Under the pieces are notes generated by a model that was not told where the DNA came from, ran no database searches, and saw only the letters and a list, made by a program, of their open reading frames with translations. Position numbers and translations under genes: made by a program. Positions 8,530-16,833 of a DNA stretch of 64,000 bases are shown piece by piece. The stretch is from Fluviispira vulneris. GTDB taxonomy: Bacteria; Bdellovibrionota_B; Oligoflexia; Silvanigrellales; Silvanigrellaceae. Every line of letters begins with the position of its first letter. The stretch's first letter is position 1. The DNA lies in assembly GCF_014281055.1 (NCBI RefSeq), contig NZ_JACRSE010000005.1, positions 248,001 to 312,000 on the forward strand, read 5' to 3'.

Positions 8530-9624
8530 ATGAATGTACATTATTTTAGTCCTGGCCCAGCACGCTTACCTGACGAGGTTCGCAACCAAATAAAAGAAGA
8601 ACTGCTCGACACCTTTGGTATAGGTGTCAGCATTATGGAAATATCGCATCGCTCAAAACAATACGAACAACTCAGTCAAGAAACACTTGCACTTGCTAGA
8701 AAAACATTCCAAGTCCCAGACACGCATTCCTTACTTTTTTCGGTCTGTGGCGCTCAACAACATTTTTCGCTGCTTACGCAACATTTATCAGCACCAGAAG
8801 ATGAAATTGCATACACTAATACTGGAGTTTGGTCACATTTAGCATGCGAAGAAGCTTACGCCAGCGGACGAAAAGTACATTTAGTTTATGATGGCAGACC
8901 CAACTACTCAACCTTGGGCAATCCTAAAGATTGGAAAATTCCTAAAAAAGCTAAATACGTACATATTACAGTAAACAACACAGTGTATGGCACGGAGTAC
9001 AAAGAAATCCCAACATTTGGTGACATTCCAGTCGTACTAGATATGACAAGCTCATTGGGAGCTCGTACAGATATCCCTTGGGAATCCACAGCTTTGGTCT
9101 ATGCCAGTGCACAAAAAAACTTTGGAATAGCAGGCGCCTCTGTCATTATTATCCGCAATGATCTCCTAGAAAAAAGCAGAGAACTCACAAAATTTGACAA
9201 AGTAGGCAAGGCTCTTACCTATCATGCTGTATTTGATGCCAAAAGTGCATTGAACACTCCTCCCGTCTTTCCTATTTTTGCCATGAACAAAATGCTGCAT
9301 TGGATTGCTTCTTGCGGTGGTATTTCTACAATGGAAAAATGGGCAAACGAAAAAGCTAAAATGGTTTACAGTGAGATTGATGCTGGCTTTTATTTATTTA
9401 ATGTCGATAAAAACTATCGTTCACGACATAACTTTGTTTTTAAATTACCCTCAGCAAAGCAAGATGAACATTTTATCCAAGAAGCACAGAAAAACGGTAT
9501 TCTTGAAATCAAAGGCTACAAAAGCTTAGGAGGCATACGCGCATCAATGTACAATGGAGTGAGTCTAGAATCTGCCTCTATATTTGCAGAATTTATGCGT
9601 GAATATCGTAAAAATTTTGGTTGA
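8530..9624 (+). CDS. serC: Phosphoserine aminotransferase SerC
   Basis: PLP enzyme converting 3-phosphohydroxypyruvate and glutamate to O-phosphoserine in serine synthesis. The family landmarks are present: YFSPGPARLPDEV at the start, GVSIMEISHRSK, the VWSHLACEEA region, ASAQKNFGIAGAS with the PLP-binding Lys, and NTPPVFPIFAMNKML. Length of 364 residues is normal. A GGGG-type weak site precedes the ATG. O-phosphoserine is also the substrate expected for the SbnA-like enzyme at 16834-17916, although the two are not in one operon. Confidence 0.94.
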   Translation: MNVHYFSPGPARLPDEVRNQIKEELLDTFGIGVSIMEISHRSKQYEQLSQETLALARKTFQVPDTHSLLFSVCGAQQHFSLLTQHLSAPEDEIAYTNTGVWSHLACEEAYASGRKVHLVYDGRPNYSTLGNPKDWKIPKKAKYVHITVNNTVYGTEYKEIPTFGDIPVVLDMTSSLGARTDIPWESTALVYASAQKNFGIAGASVIIIRNDLLEKSRELTKFDKVGKALTYHAVFDAKSALNTPPVFPIFAMNKMLHWIASCGGISTMEKWANEKAKMVYSEIDAGFYLFNVDKNYRSRHNFVFKLPSAKQDEHFIQEAQKNGILEIKGYKSLGGIRASMYNGVSLESASIFAEFMREYRKNFG

Positions 9625-9753
9625 TATGTGCCAAAAATTTTTGCCAAAAGAAAAAATTCATTTTTGAACAGAGCAAAGCCGCATTCTCGCTCCTTTAGGG
9701 GCAAAAAGTTCAACGTTATTTAATACTCAAAATTTTTTCTATCAAATAATTTG

Positions 9754-10188
9754 TTACTTTTTTAACAAGATTTTTTCAAGTTGTCTTGTATTTAAAATAA
9801 TATCTTCTAATGTTTTTTTCTTTAACGTATTGATAAAACTCTGAGCAGCTTCTGCAATATGAGGTTTTAATAAACAAATGCTTTGAATGACGCAGCACTT
9901 TTTGCCTGGATCAAAGCACTCGACGATATAAAAATGATTTTCAATCTTCTCAATAACCTCACCTATATTTATTTTTTCCGGCGTTTGCGCAAGTAATATA
10001 CCTCCACCGCGTCCACGCTGCGTATTTATATAAGCAAGCTCTCCTAATTTGTGCACGATTCTTGTCAAATGATGCGCTGATATTTGATAAGCTTCAGCAA
10101 TTTCATCTATTGTACTCAGCTCATCTTTTTTCAGCGCTAAATAAATTAAAACTCTTAAAGTATAATCACTCTGCAGCGTAAGTTGCAA
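9754..10188 (-). CDS. nsrR: Rrf2-family nitric-oxide-sensing repressor NsrR
   Basis: A winged-helix Rrf2 protein. N-terminal DNA-binding part: LQSDYTLRVLIYLALKK, AYQISAHHLTRIVHKL, QRGRGGGILLA. A cysteine cluster follows with spacing C-x7-C-x5-C (ECFDPGKKCC...ICLLK), the ligand pattern of the iron-sulfur cluster in NsrR. The real start is probably TTG at 10188: AGGAG lies five bases upstream and the product then begins MQLTLQSDYTLR, like known NsrR. It is the last gene of an operon headed by an NsrR operator (11654-11690), so autoregulation is likely. Confidence 0.93.
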   Translation of the reverse strand: MQLTLQSDYTLRVLIYLALKKDELSTIDEIAEAYQISAHHLTRIVHKLGELAYINTQRGRGGGILLAQTPEKINIGEVIEKIENHFYIVECFDPGKKCCVIQSICLLKPHIAEAAQSFINTLKKKTLEDIILNTRQLEKILLKK

Positions 10189-10250
10189 AATTTCTCCTAA
10201 AAAACACAAGCAATTCAATTTCTTGCCCCATAAGGAGAAGACCGTCTTGC

Positions 10251-11222
10251 TTAATTTAAGCTCGAAACTACAAATATATCAGAATGAATGTTTGCACCAT
10301 CCGCACCAGATAAAAAAACGAGTTCTTGAGTTTTGTTAACAAAATCATTGTTCCCACAAATATATACTTTCCAATTAGTTAAGTCTGGAAAGTATTCCTC
10401 AACATAAGAACATATATCATTCGTATTCTCTGGATTATCCTCATCCTGTAAAATACACGTATGTACATTAAAATTTTTATTATTTAAACTTAATTCGCAT
10501 AAAATTTGATTTGCATACAATGAATGCTTATTTAAGCCACCTTGGATCAAATGAATTTCGTTCAAATGATTTTCAAACAATGCTTGGCGAGCAATTCCAA
10601 TTAAAGGTGCAAGACCCGTTCCAACACCGATTAGAAGCAATTTTTTTTCTCGAGCTTCTTTAGAGTAAAAGCACTGACCAAGCGCTTCAGAGATAAAAAG
10701 GGAATCACCAATATGAATTTCATTGAAAAGCCACTCCGTTAACTTACCCTGTTCATAAAGCTTTATATGCAGTTCAATTTCACATATTTCACTATGTAAA
10801 CTCGCAATAGAATAACAACGCATTTCACCAGTAGGTTTTATTATATTAACATACTGACCTGGAAAAAAATGATAATCAAGCGGATGCTTTATTTTTAAAA
10901 TAATAATACCAGTAGCTAGAATTATTTTTTCTTGAACAATGCATTCAAATTTTTTTTTGCTATCATTACAATTTTTTATAAAAATATCCTGAGTTGGTTT
11001 AGATAAACAAGGAAGAAAATGCGCCTGCATTTTCTCTGCTTCTGAAAGCCCCAGTTGACTATTTAAAGGAATATCTCCTTGCTCAATTTCCATTGTACAA
11101 CTTTGACAAAGTCCACTTTTACAAAAATAAGGTATGCTTTCATTATTTTCCAACAAACAATCCAGAACTGTCTGTTGCTCCTTTAGCTGATAATTATTCC
11201 CATTATAAATGATTGCAACCAT
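10251..11222 (-). CDS. Ferredoxin-fused FAD/NAD(P)H reductase
   Basis: Electron-transfer protein of 323 residues. It has an N-terminal plant-type [2Fe-2S] domain (Cys at about 34, 39, 42 and 72, in YFCKSGLCQSC and FLPCLSK). An FAD-binding barrel with RCYSIAS follows, then an NAD(P)-binding domain with GVGTGLAPLIGIARQ and YICGNND. This is the architecture of oxygenase reductases (BenC/MmoC type). Here it is 15 bp downstream of a truncated haemoglobin and upstream of nsrR, so it probably keeps the haemoglobin haem reduced during NO dioxygenation. AAAGGGA lies before the ATG. The electron partner is inferred from context only. Confidence 0.88.
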   Translation of the reverse strand: MVAIIYNGNNYQLKEQQTVLDCLLENNESIPYFCKSGLCQSCTMEIEQGDIPLNSQLGLSEAEKMQAHFLPCLSKPTQDIFIKNCNDSKKKFECIVQEKIILATGIIILKIKHPLDYHFFPGQYVNIIKPTGEMRCYSIASLHSEICEIELHIKLYEQGKLTEWLFNEIHIGDSLFISEALGQCFYSKEAREKKLLLIGVGTGLAPLIGIARQALFENHLNEIHLIQGGLNKHSLYANQILCELSLNNKNFNVHTCILQDEDNPENTNDICSYVEEYFPDLTNWKVYICGNNDFVNKTQELVFLSGADGANIHSDIFVVSSLN

Positions 11223-11237
11223 GACTATCCCTTTGCG

Positions 11238-11603
11238 TTATTTTCCAAGCACCAAAGCTCTTGCTGCTTCTGCCTTAGCACTCAGTGTATTTGTAATTTC
11301 ATCCGGAATAGAAAGTTCAATAAAAGTACTTTGTAAATGTGATAAGACTGCATCAAAATGCGAATCGTTTAAACCGCGTTTAACGAGATGTTCATGACCC
11401 GTCTTTAAATCTTTCCCTGTATAATTATTTGGACCATCAAAAAGCAAAGTGAAAAAAGCTTTTTGCTTCTGCATCTGTTTATTCATGTCAATGTCATTAA
11501 AAAAATGTTTGATTGTTTGATCTTTTAAAACTTTGCGGTAAAAAACATTAACTGCTTTTTCCATTGCTTTTTCACCGCCCACTTGCTCATAAAAACTATT
11601 CAT
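11238..11603 (-). CDS. Group I truncated haemoglobin
   Basis: 121-residue 2-on-2 globin. It has SFYEQVGGEKAMEKAV at the start, FYRKVLKD, then FFTLLFDGPNNYTGKDLKTGHEHLVKRGL, with the proximal His in GHEHL and the Phe-Phe/Gly motifs of the trHbN group. The ATG at 11603 is preceded by GGAG at five bases; an ATG at 11633 would add ten residues and has no clear site. Such globins convert NO to nitrate. It is the first gene of the NsrR-controlled operon and is followed closely by a reductase, so the pair may replace a flavohaemoglobin (Hmp). Confidence 0.93.
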   Translation of the reverse strand: MNSFYEQVGGEKAMEKAVNVFYRKVLKDQTIKHFFNDIDMNKQMQKQKAFFTLLFDGPNNYTGKDLKTGHEHLVKRGLNDSHFDAVLSHLQSTFIELSIPDEITNTLSAKAEAARALVLGK

Positions 11604-11653
11604 TTCATTCTCCGACGTAAATAAATTGGTCATTGCTGAATCTTTAGCAAATA

Positions 11654-11690
11654 GTTTCTAAAGATGTATTTTAAATACATCTTTAGAAAC
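11654..11690. promoter_or_regulatory. NsrR operator
   Basis: A perfect inverted repeat with 18-base arms around a single T (11672). Its inner 23 bases (11661-11683) have half-site AAGATGTATTT and its complement in 11-1-11 spacing, matching the known NsrR box AAGATGnATTT-n-AAATnCATCTT. It lies about 50-90 bases before the truncated haemoglobin start and on the same operon as nsrR. Confidence 0.9.
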
Positions 11691-11744
11691 TTGATCGCAA
11701 GTCTCGCCAGAGAATTTTTCATTTGCATTAATATATATCAAAAA

Positions 11745-12137
11745 TTAAAAATTTTTCACAAATTCGAATCCGTACCAATTTGAAGATGCCTTATCAGCAG
11801 GTTGCATAACTTCATCTTTATGACAATATCTTTGCACTCTATAATATTCAGCATAGGTAGTAACAAAAACAAAAGTAATTAGATTGAAATCAAATATATG
11901 CGAATAATTTGCAACATCACTTCGCTGCGAAGAAGCTATGTCTTTTTCTAGAACTTTTTTCCAATACCCTTTAATAGTTACATATTCATTCTTCTCATTA
12001 ACCGCCCATCTCCAATGCATATTATTATTTTTGTAAGCACAGAAAATATATGTGCTCGAAATTCGTTGTTTTGCAAATAGATTAACTGAGGGTAAACAGA
12101 TAATTACTGATATTATCGACATTTTAAATCGACTCAT
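11745..12137 (-). CDS. Small secreted protein, paralogue 1 of 3
   Basis: 130 residues with a Sec signal peptide (SIISVIICLPSVNLFA-K). The mature part shares a pattern with the products at 12177-12539 and 12854-13213: TYIFC, WRWAV, an aromatic GYW, then a second Cys followed by QPAD and a Trp (NWYGF). Two conserved Cys suggest one disulfide in the periplasm or outside. The ribosome site (AAAGGG) is modest. I recognise no described family. It is closest to paralogue 3 (WRWAV, YVT.GYWK and SSWY-like ending). Confidence 0.75.
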   Translation of the reverse strand: MSRFKMSIISVIICLPSVNLFAKQRISSTYIFCAYKNNNMHWRWAVNEKNEYVTIKGYWKKVLEKDIASSQRSDVANYSHIFDFNLITFVFVTTYAEYYRVQRYCHKDEVMQPADKASSNWYGFEFVKNF

Positions 12138-12176
12138 ATAATTTCCCTTTTTTTAAAAAGAATATTCAATTTTTAA

Positions 12177-12539
12177 TTATGATAGAAAGGTAACAATTCC
12201 ACTAACAAAAGTATCATCATTTATAGCAAAAAGACTCCATCGTTGCAGACTCGAGTCTGCAGGCTGCGCAAAAATATAATTCGATCCGAATTCATTAACA
12301 CATTTATCTCTTAAAGCTTTTACTTCATCTAGTCCTTTTGTAATAATAAAGTAATTAAAATACAATCCTCGTCTAACAGAAGCCGTGTCCCAATAGCCAG
12401 AGACAGTTATTGTTCCTCCAGATAACCAATGCCAATTTTTATTTTCATCAGCACAATAAACATAAGTTTCACCTGCACATGCTATATCGGCAATTGAAAT
12501 AAGTGACGGGAATAAAATAATTAAAAATATTTTTTTCAT
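12177..12539 (-). CDS. Small secreted protein, paralogue 2 of 3
   Basis: About 120 residues with a signal peptide (IFLIILFPSLISIADIACA-GE). It carries the shared pattern TYVYC, WHW, VSGYW, a second Cys, then FAQPADSS and RW. It is the most diverged of the three. The ATG at 12539 has GGGTGA just upstream; a GTG at 12545 is also open. It lies about 40 bp upstream of paralogue 1 on the same strand, so the two may form an operon. Function unknown. Confidence 0.75.
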   Translation of the reverse strand: MKKIFLIILFPSLISIADIACAGETYVYCADENKNWHWLSGGTITVSGYWDTASVRRGLYFNYFIITKGLDEVKALRDKCVNEFGSNYIFAQPADSSLQRWSLFAINDDTFVSGIVTFLS

Positions 12540-12853
12540 ATTCACCCGAGATAAAAATATTAAATTTTATTGATAAACTATTAAATCGAACTATTAAAAC
12601 AAACTAGGGGACTAGAATAATAGATAAATTTTTTTTGTTAAAAAATCAATAGCTAAATGTAATTATTCTAAATAAAATTTTACTCTACCTATAAAATATA
12701 AAATGGATTTTTAATTCCTATTTTATAAATATAGCCTCTTAACTAATAAGCCCATCATAACCAATATTTGATTTAAATTATAATTTTATATAAGTTAAAA
12801 AAGGATATTTGTAATAGTTCAAATATCTCTAATTAATAAAAAGGAATTTTTTT
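12540..12853. other. AT-rich region between divergent secreted paralogues
   Basis: About 310 bases, almost all A and T, between the minus-strand paralogue 2 and the plus-strand paralogue 3. It must carry promoters in both directions, but I cannot single out a convincing -35/-10 pair in such composition. No gene is seen. Confidence 0.4.
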
Positions 12854-13213
12854 ATGCTTAAAAAAGTATTTATTATATTTTCTTCGATATTAGCTTTCCC
12901 AGCATTTTCCAAAGAGTCTAAAATTCCAAAAACGAATACATATGTCTTCTGTTCTCCAGTTAACGCTCGTTCTAGCTGGAGGTGGGCAGTAGATACAAAC
13001 AATAATTACGTAACCGCAACAGGTTATTGGAAAACAGTCGAACGCGAAGTAAAGATAATATATGGCGTTAGTTATGATCCATTTACCTATGTTTTTGTTA
13101 TTAATTCAAGTGAATATAAAAGAATAATTAGCTATTGCGAAAAAGATGAGTTTATTCAACCTGCTGATAGTTTCACATCCTCATGGTATGCATTTTCGGT
13201 AGAGTCCAATTAA
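12854..13213 (+). CDS. Small secreted protein, paralogue 3 of 3
   Basis: 119 residues with a signal peptide (KKVFIIFSSILAFPAFS-KE). The mature part shows TYVFC, WRWAVD, YVTATGYWK, a second Cys in SYCEKDEFIQPADS and a Trp in SSWYAF, as in its two neighbours. AAGGA lies upstream of the ATG. It is transcribed divergently from paralogues 1 and 2. No known family is recognised. The conserved aromatic and Cys pattern over three copies argues for a real, selected protein. Confidence 0.78.
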   Translation: MLKKVFIIFSSILAFPAFSKESKIPKTNTYVFCSPVNARSSWRWAVDTNNNYVTATGYWKTVEREVKIIYGVSYDPFTYVFVINSSEYKRIISYCEKDEFIQPADSFTSSWYAFSVESN

Positions 13214-13388
13214 AAGTAAAGCGTTTTAAAAGAAATATATATAAGCAAGTTCAGCTACAAAAATTATGAATTCTTTGATGATTCTTTTATAATCTCATGT
13301 CATTGATTGCTGGAATCAATCTCTGCTCTCAAAATATATTTAAATGATTCTTGAGACAAATTTCATCCTCCTGTCTATCCACATGTGG

Positions 13389-13574
13389 CTAAAAGCTTAG
13401 AGCAACCTGCACAACATTTTCCCGCGCCAGATGACTTCGCACTAATTCATTTTCAGCAACATACACTCCAGTTGCCTCCACTTATCCTGCATCACCGACA
13501 GCAGCACCAAGTTTTAAATTATTTGAGTTTAATTGCTCATTTTTGCGATGATAATTTCCTATTTTTTTTACTAC
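13389..13574 (-). pseudogene. Degenerate coding fragment
   Basis: On the minus strand a protein-like frame (KKIGNYHRKNEQLNSNNL..., then VYVAENELVRSHLAREN) runs for about 60 codons with one internal TAA and no start or ribosome site. It is in a different frame from the broken gene at 13631-14077 and may be its shifted continuation. The origin is unknown; a plus-strand frame over the same bases (13385-13621) looks like a shadow. Confidence 0.35.
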
Positions 13575-13630
13575 GATTTTATTTGATTTATTTTTTTGAT
13601 AATCTCTTCCATGCCTTTTAAATCTAACAT

Positions 13631-14077
13631 TTAAATAATTCGATTCATTCTTAAAAATCTCCTCCCTTTCTTTTTTAAATTAAAATGAAATTCACACATA
13701 ACAAATGAATTATTTATATGCTTTAATTCTTTATTTGCAATTTGATATTTTCCATCTATTGTTACAAATTTTAAACTTATACTAAATTCATTATTTTGCT
13801 CCTTTACTTTTGGTCCATCAATAGTATAGATGACAATTATAGCTTTATTTTCATTAACTTCATCGTTTTATGCTAATAGATCAATGTCAAATCTTTTAGG
13901 AAAACTAATTGTAATTAGATCTTTTGAAGCCGAGATCAATTCAACTCTTTCTGACCGATTATTCTCTTTTAAATGTATAAAATCTTTCGAGGAAGTTCTG
14001 TACCCCTTAGCAAAAACACTTGAATAAAAAGTCAACTGACTCGTAAATAAACAAAAAAACACACAAAGAATTCGCAT
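13631..14077 (-). pseudogene. Secreted-protein gene with an in-frame stop
   Basis: ATG at 14077 follows AAGG and starts a clear signal peptide (MRILCVFFCLFTSQLTFYSSVFA). The frame is stopped by TAA at 13868-13870 after about 69 codons. The same frame then continues for 78 codons of ordinary-looking protein (AIIVIYTIDGPKVKEQ..., FVTIDGKYQIANKEL...) up to TAA at 13631-13633. The simplest reading is a recent nonsense mutation in an exported protein gene. A sequencing error or stop read-through is the alternative. No family recognised. Confidence 0.55.
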
Positions 14078-14303
14078 AAAAAAGACCTTAATATTTTTAA
14101 TTGTAAAAAAAATTATCATAAATGAAGGAAAATATTGATAGCAATAATTTTTAAATTAATCGACATTCTTTCTATTAAATTTAAGGATATTTTTTACTAA
14201 AATTCAATATTAAATTAAAATATCTTTACTTGCTTATAAAAATAATATATTTAAAAAAACCTTCTCCAAAAGAAAGTATCTATTTACTTGAAAGCAATAT
14301 TAT

Positions 14304-15537
14304 ATGACAAAAAACTTTTATTTTCTCCTGACAGGTTACACCTTTTCGTTAACTGCTGATTGGCTCTATCGCTTAGCAGTGCCCATGCTTGTTTATAAAT
14401 TAACTGCATCATCTTTTAACACGGCACTTACATATGCTTTGACAATGACTACCTATTTAATATTTAGTCCCTTTGGTGGTGCCATCGCATATAGTTTTGA
14501 CAAAAGAAAAATATTAATTTTTGGTGATTTTTTTGGTTTTATTTTTTCGATTATCTTTGCAATATATATATCTTCAGGAGTGCAAAATTTCATTCTTTTT
14601 TATGTCATCATTTTTTTAATTGCATCGATTCCTCCCATGTATCATCCCACATTTCAAAGTTTTCTCCCTTCAATCGTTGAGCCCAAAGATCTCGTCAAAG
14701 CAAATTCAATGCTCTCGTCTGCAGACAATTTGATGACTGCCTATGGCCCTATTTTTAGTGGAATATTAATTGCAGCCTATCAAATAGAAGTGATTATTAT
14801 GCTGACAGTCATACCATTTTTCATCCCTTTTATTTGCGTTCTATCGATTAAATATAAAAGTGAAAAGCAGAATAAAAATATGCTTGCTGTTAAAAAGATT
14901 TTCCAAAATATTGCAGATGGTTTCATATACACAACAAAAAATAAAGTCATTTTCTCTTGCTCAATCCTCTTTTTCTTTCTCAATTCCGCTATCAATTTAA
15001 TCAATTGCAATCTCAGTTTTATTCTACAAAATAAATTCTCTGCCCAAGCCTTCGACTTGGGAGTTTCCTATTCCATTATCCATTATAGGTGCAATGGGAA
15101 TTGCTGGTTCTTTGCTTGCACAAAAAATAATTAAAATGTTTAGCTATGGTGTCGTTCTGCTTGGTGGAAGCTTTTTCAATGGAGTTATACTCCTTGTTAT
15201 TGCAAGCTTGAATTTAAAATCTATCTATGCCTTGGCCTTTCTATCGGGCACAAATGTATGCGTTATCTCTATAATAATCGTTTGTTTTTTCACGCTACGA
15301 CAGAAATTAATCCCCAAATTTTATCTTGGGCGAGTGATATCTATCACACGAATGATCTCTTTCATGGCTATACTTATATCGTCTATAATTGCTGGATATT
15401 TCATGCAGATAAATTATACCTATCAAGAAATATCATTTATAAGTGCTATTATTTGTTTTACATCTGCGGTGATTGGCCTAAAGTCACCTCTTTATAATAA
15501 AGAAAAGTTAGAAATGCTACAGACTCCTTTAAAATAA
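14304..15537 (+). pseudogene. MFS exporter interrupted by a 7-bp tandem duplication
   Basis: The first frame (14304-15134) encodes the N-terminal part of an MFS_3-type exporter: ADWLYRLAVPMLVYKLT, FSPFGGAIAYSFDKRK, and a central loop ending in KKIFQNIADGF. The second frame (to 15537) encodes the remaining membrane segments. At 15073-15086 CCATTAT occurs twice in tandem. Removing one copy fuses the frames into 408 codons with a natural SYSIIGAMGIAG segment. It is therefore either a frameshift pseudogene or a reversible on/off switch. Relatives include EntS-like efflux pumps. It converges on the biosynthetic operon at 15592-18335. Confidence 0.8.
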
Positions 15538-15591
15538 AATTATTTAAATAAATATATTTATTAATTTAGATAATACATAGAAATTTTTTAA

Positions 15592-16806
15592 TTACTTCAC
15601 TACAACAACGATTGAAGTCGCAGCTGAGTGGGCAGAAATCAAAGCATTTTCTGGAGTATTTCCTGTAGCAATCACTTGGGCAACTTGCCCCATCATATCG
15701 TTTGTTTCTTTTGCGTAGTCACCTACTTTGAGCCCAGGTATCACTTGCAAAACATTTGGAAATAATGCGGCCAATTCCATTCCTTTTATACTTTCTATCA
15801 CACCCGGTTTTTGTGAATAGACTGTATAGCAGGCAGCACCTTTCATATTATTATAATCTAATTCTATCTCTTTCCATTCAAATAAATTTTCAATTAACAG
15901 TTCATAGACATTTTGGTTTAAGCTATGAGACATTAACTTCCCAAGCTGTCCACCGCCTAAGCGAGCATTTATTTCTACCAAATAAACTTCGTCTTTCCCC
16001 AAAATATATTCAATATGACTGTAGCCAAATTTATACTCAGTTTTATCGAGAATAAATTTAGTATATTCTTCAAGTTTATTTTGTAAAATATTTTCGTAAC
16101 GGCAAGGAAATGCATAGCCAAGTTCAACAAAATATGGCTGTGGTCCCATCAGTCTGTTTGTAACACCTAAAATATGATGTTTGCCATTATTCGTAAAACT
16201 TTCAACTGAAACAACTCGACCCAGTTTAAACTCTTCTAATAATAAATTTGCTTTTGTTTCATTATTAAAAAATTTATCCAGCATTGATAGATCTGTTTCG
16301 TTATGAATGATTATTACATCTTTACTACCCGAACCTTTTGTTGGTTTTGCTACAAAAGGGAATGCTAAAGACTTGAGTGAATGAAACAATTCTTCTTTTG
16401 TATTGATATAACAATATTTAGGAGAAGGAATCAATGTTTGTGAAAAGAAGTCTCGCATGATTTCTTTATTACGAGCAATTTTCATAGCTTTGCTAGAAGT
16501 AAAATTCAACTTCAATTCTTCTGCAACTTCTGCAACGGCTTCGACAAATGCATCTCGTTGAGTGAACAATGCGAATTTTTCTTCTTCATGCGCTAATTTT
16601 AAATACTCATCTCGCACCGATGTCTTTTGCCAGTCTACTTGAATAATATTTATTCCTTCAGCCAATTCTGCTGGGCAATTATTTTCAAACCAAGAAATTT
16701 CAGCTGTTACAAAATGAATTTTGATACCTTTGCTTTTGGCTGCTTTTATAATCTCAAGCCCAGAACCTGTATGCAAAGTTTCAAACAGAACAAGATTTTT
16801 TTTCAT
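15592..16806 (-). CDS. ATP-grasp ligase (amino-acid/dipeptide ligase-like)
   Basis: 404 residues with a Rossmann-like N-terminal domain (LVLFETLHTGSGLEIIKAAK). A central ATP-grasp core has PFVAKPTKGSGSKDV for nucleotide binding and VYLVEINARLGGGQLG for the metal-binding Glu and Asn. A C-terminal domain follows. It resembles the ligases that join amino acids in bacilysin-, dapdiamide- or carnosine-type pathways. It is the third gene of a tight minus-strand operon, 27 bp after an SbnA-like synthase, so it probably couples that enzyme's amino-acid product to another acid or amine. The exact substrates are unknown. Confidence 0.82.
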   Translation of the reverse strand: MKKNLVLFETLHTGSGLEIIKAAKSKGIKIHFVTAEISWFENNCPAELAEGINIIQVDWQKTSVRDEYLKLAHEEEKFALFTQRDAFVEAVAEVAEELKLNFTSSKAMKIARNKEIMRDFFSQTLIPSPKYCYINTKEELFHSLKSLAFPFVAKPTKGSGSKDVIIIHNETDLSMLDKFFNNETKANLLLEEFKLGRVVSVESFTNNGKHHILGVTNRLMGPQPYFVELGYAFPCRYENILQNKLEEYTKFILDKTEYKFGYSHIEYILGKDEVYLVEINARLGGGQLGKLMSHSLNQNVYELLIENLFEWKEIELDYNNMKGAACYTVYSQKPGVIESIKGMELAALFPNVLQVIPGLKVGDYAKETNDMMGQVAQVIATGNTPENALISAHSAATSIVVVVK

Positions 16807-16833
16807 AGCATTACCTATTTATTTTAATATATA

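Noticed and set aside
13385-13621. Plus-strand 78-codon frame, His/Gln/Leu-rich
   Set aside because: No ribosome site and odd composition; it mirrors the coding-like minus-strand remnant at 13389-13574.
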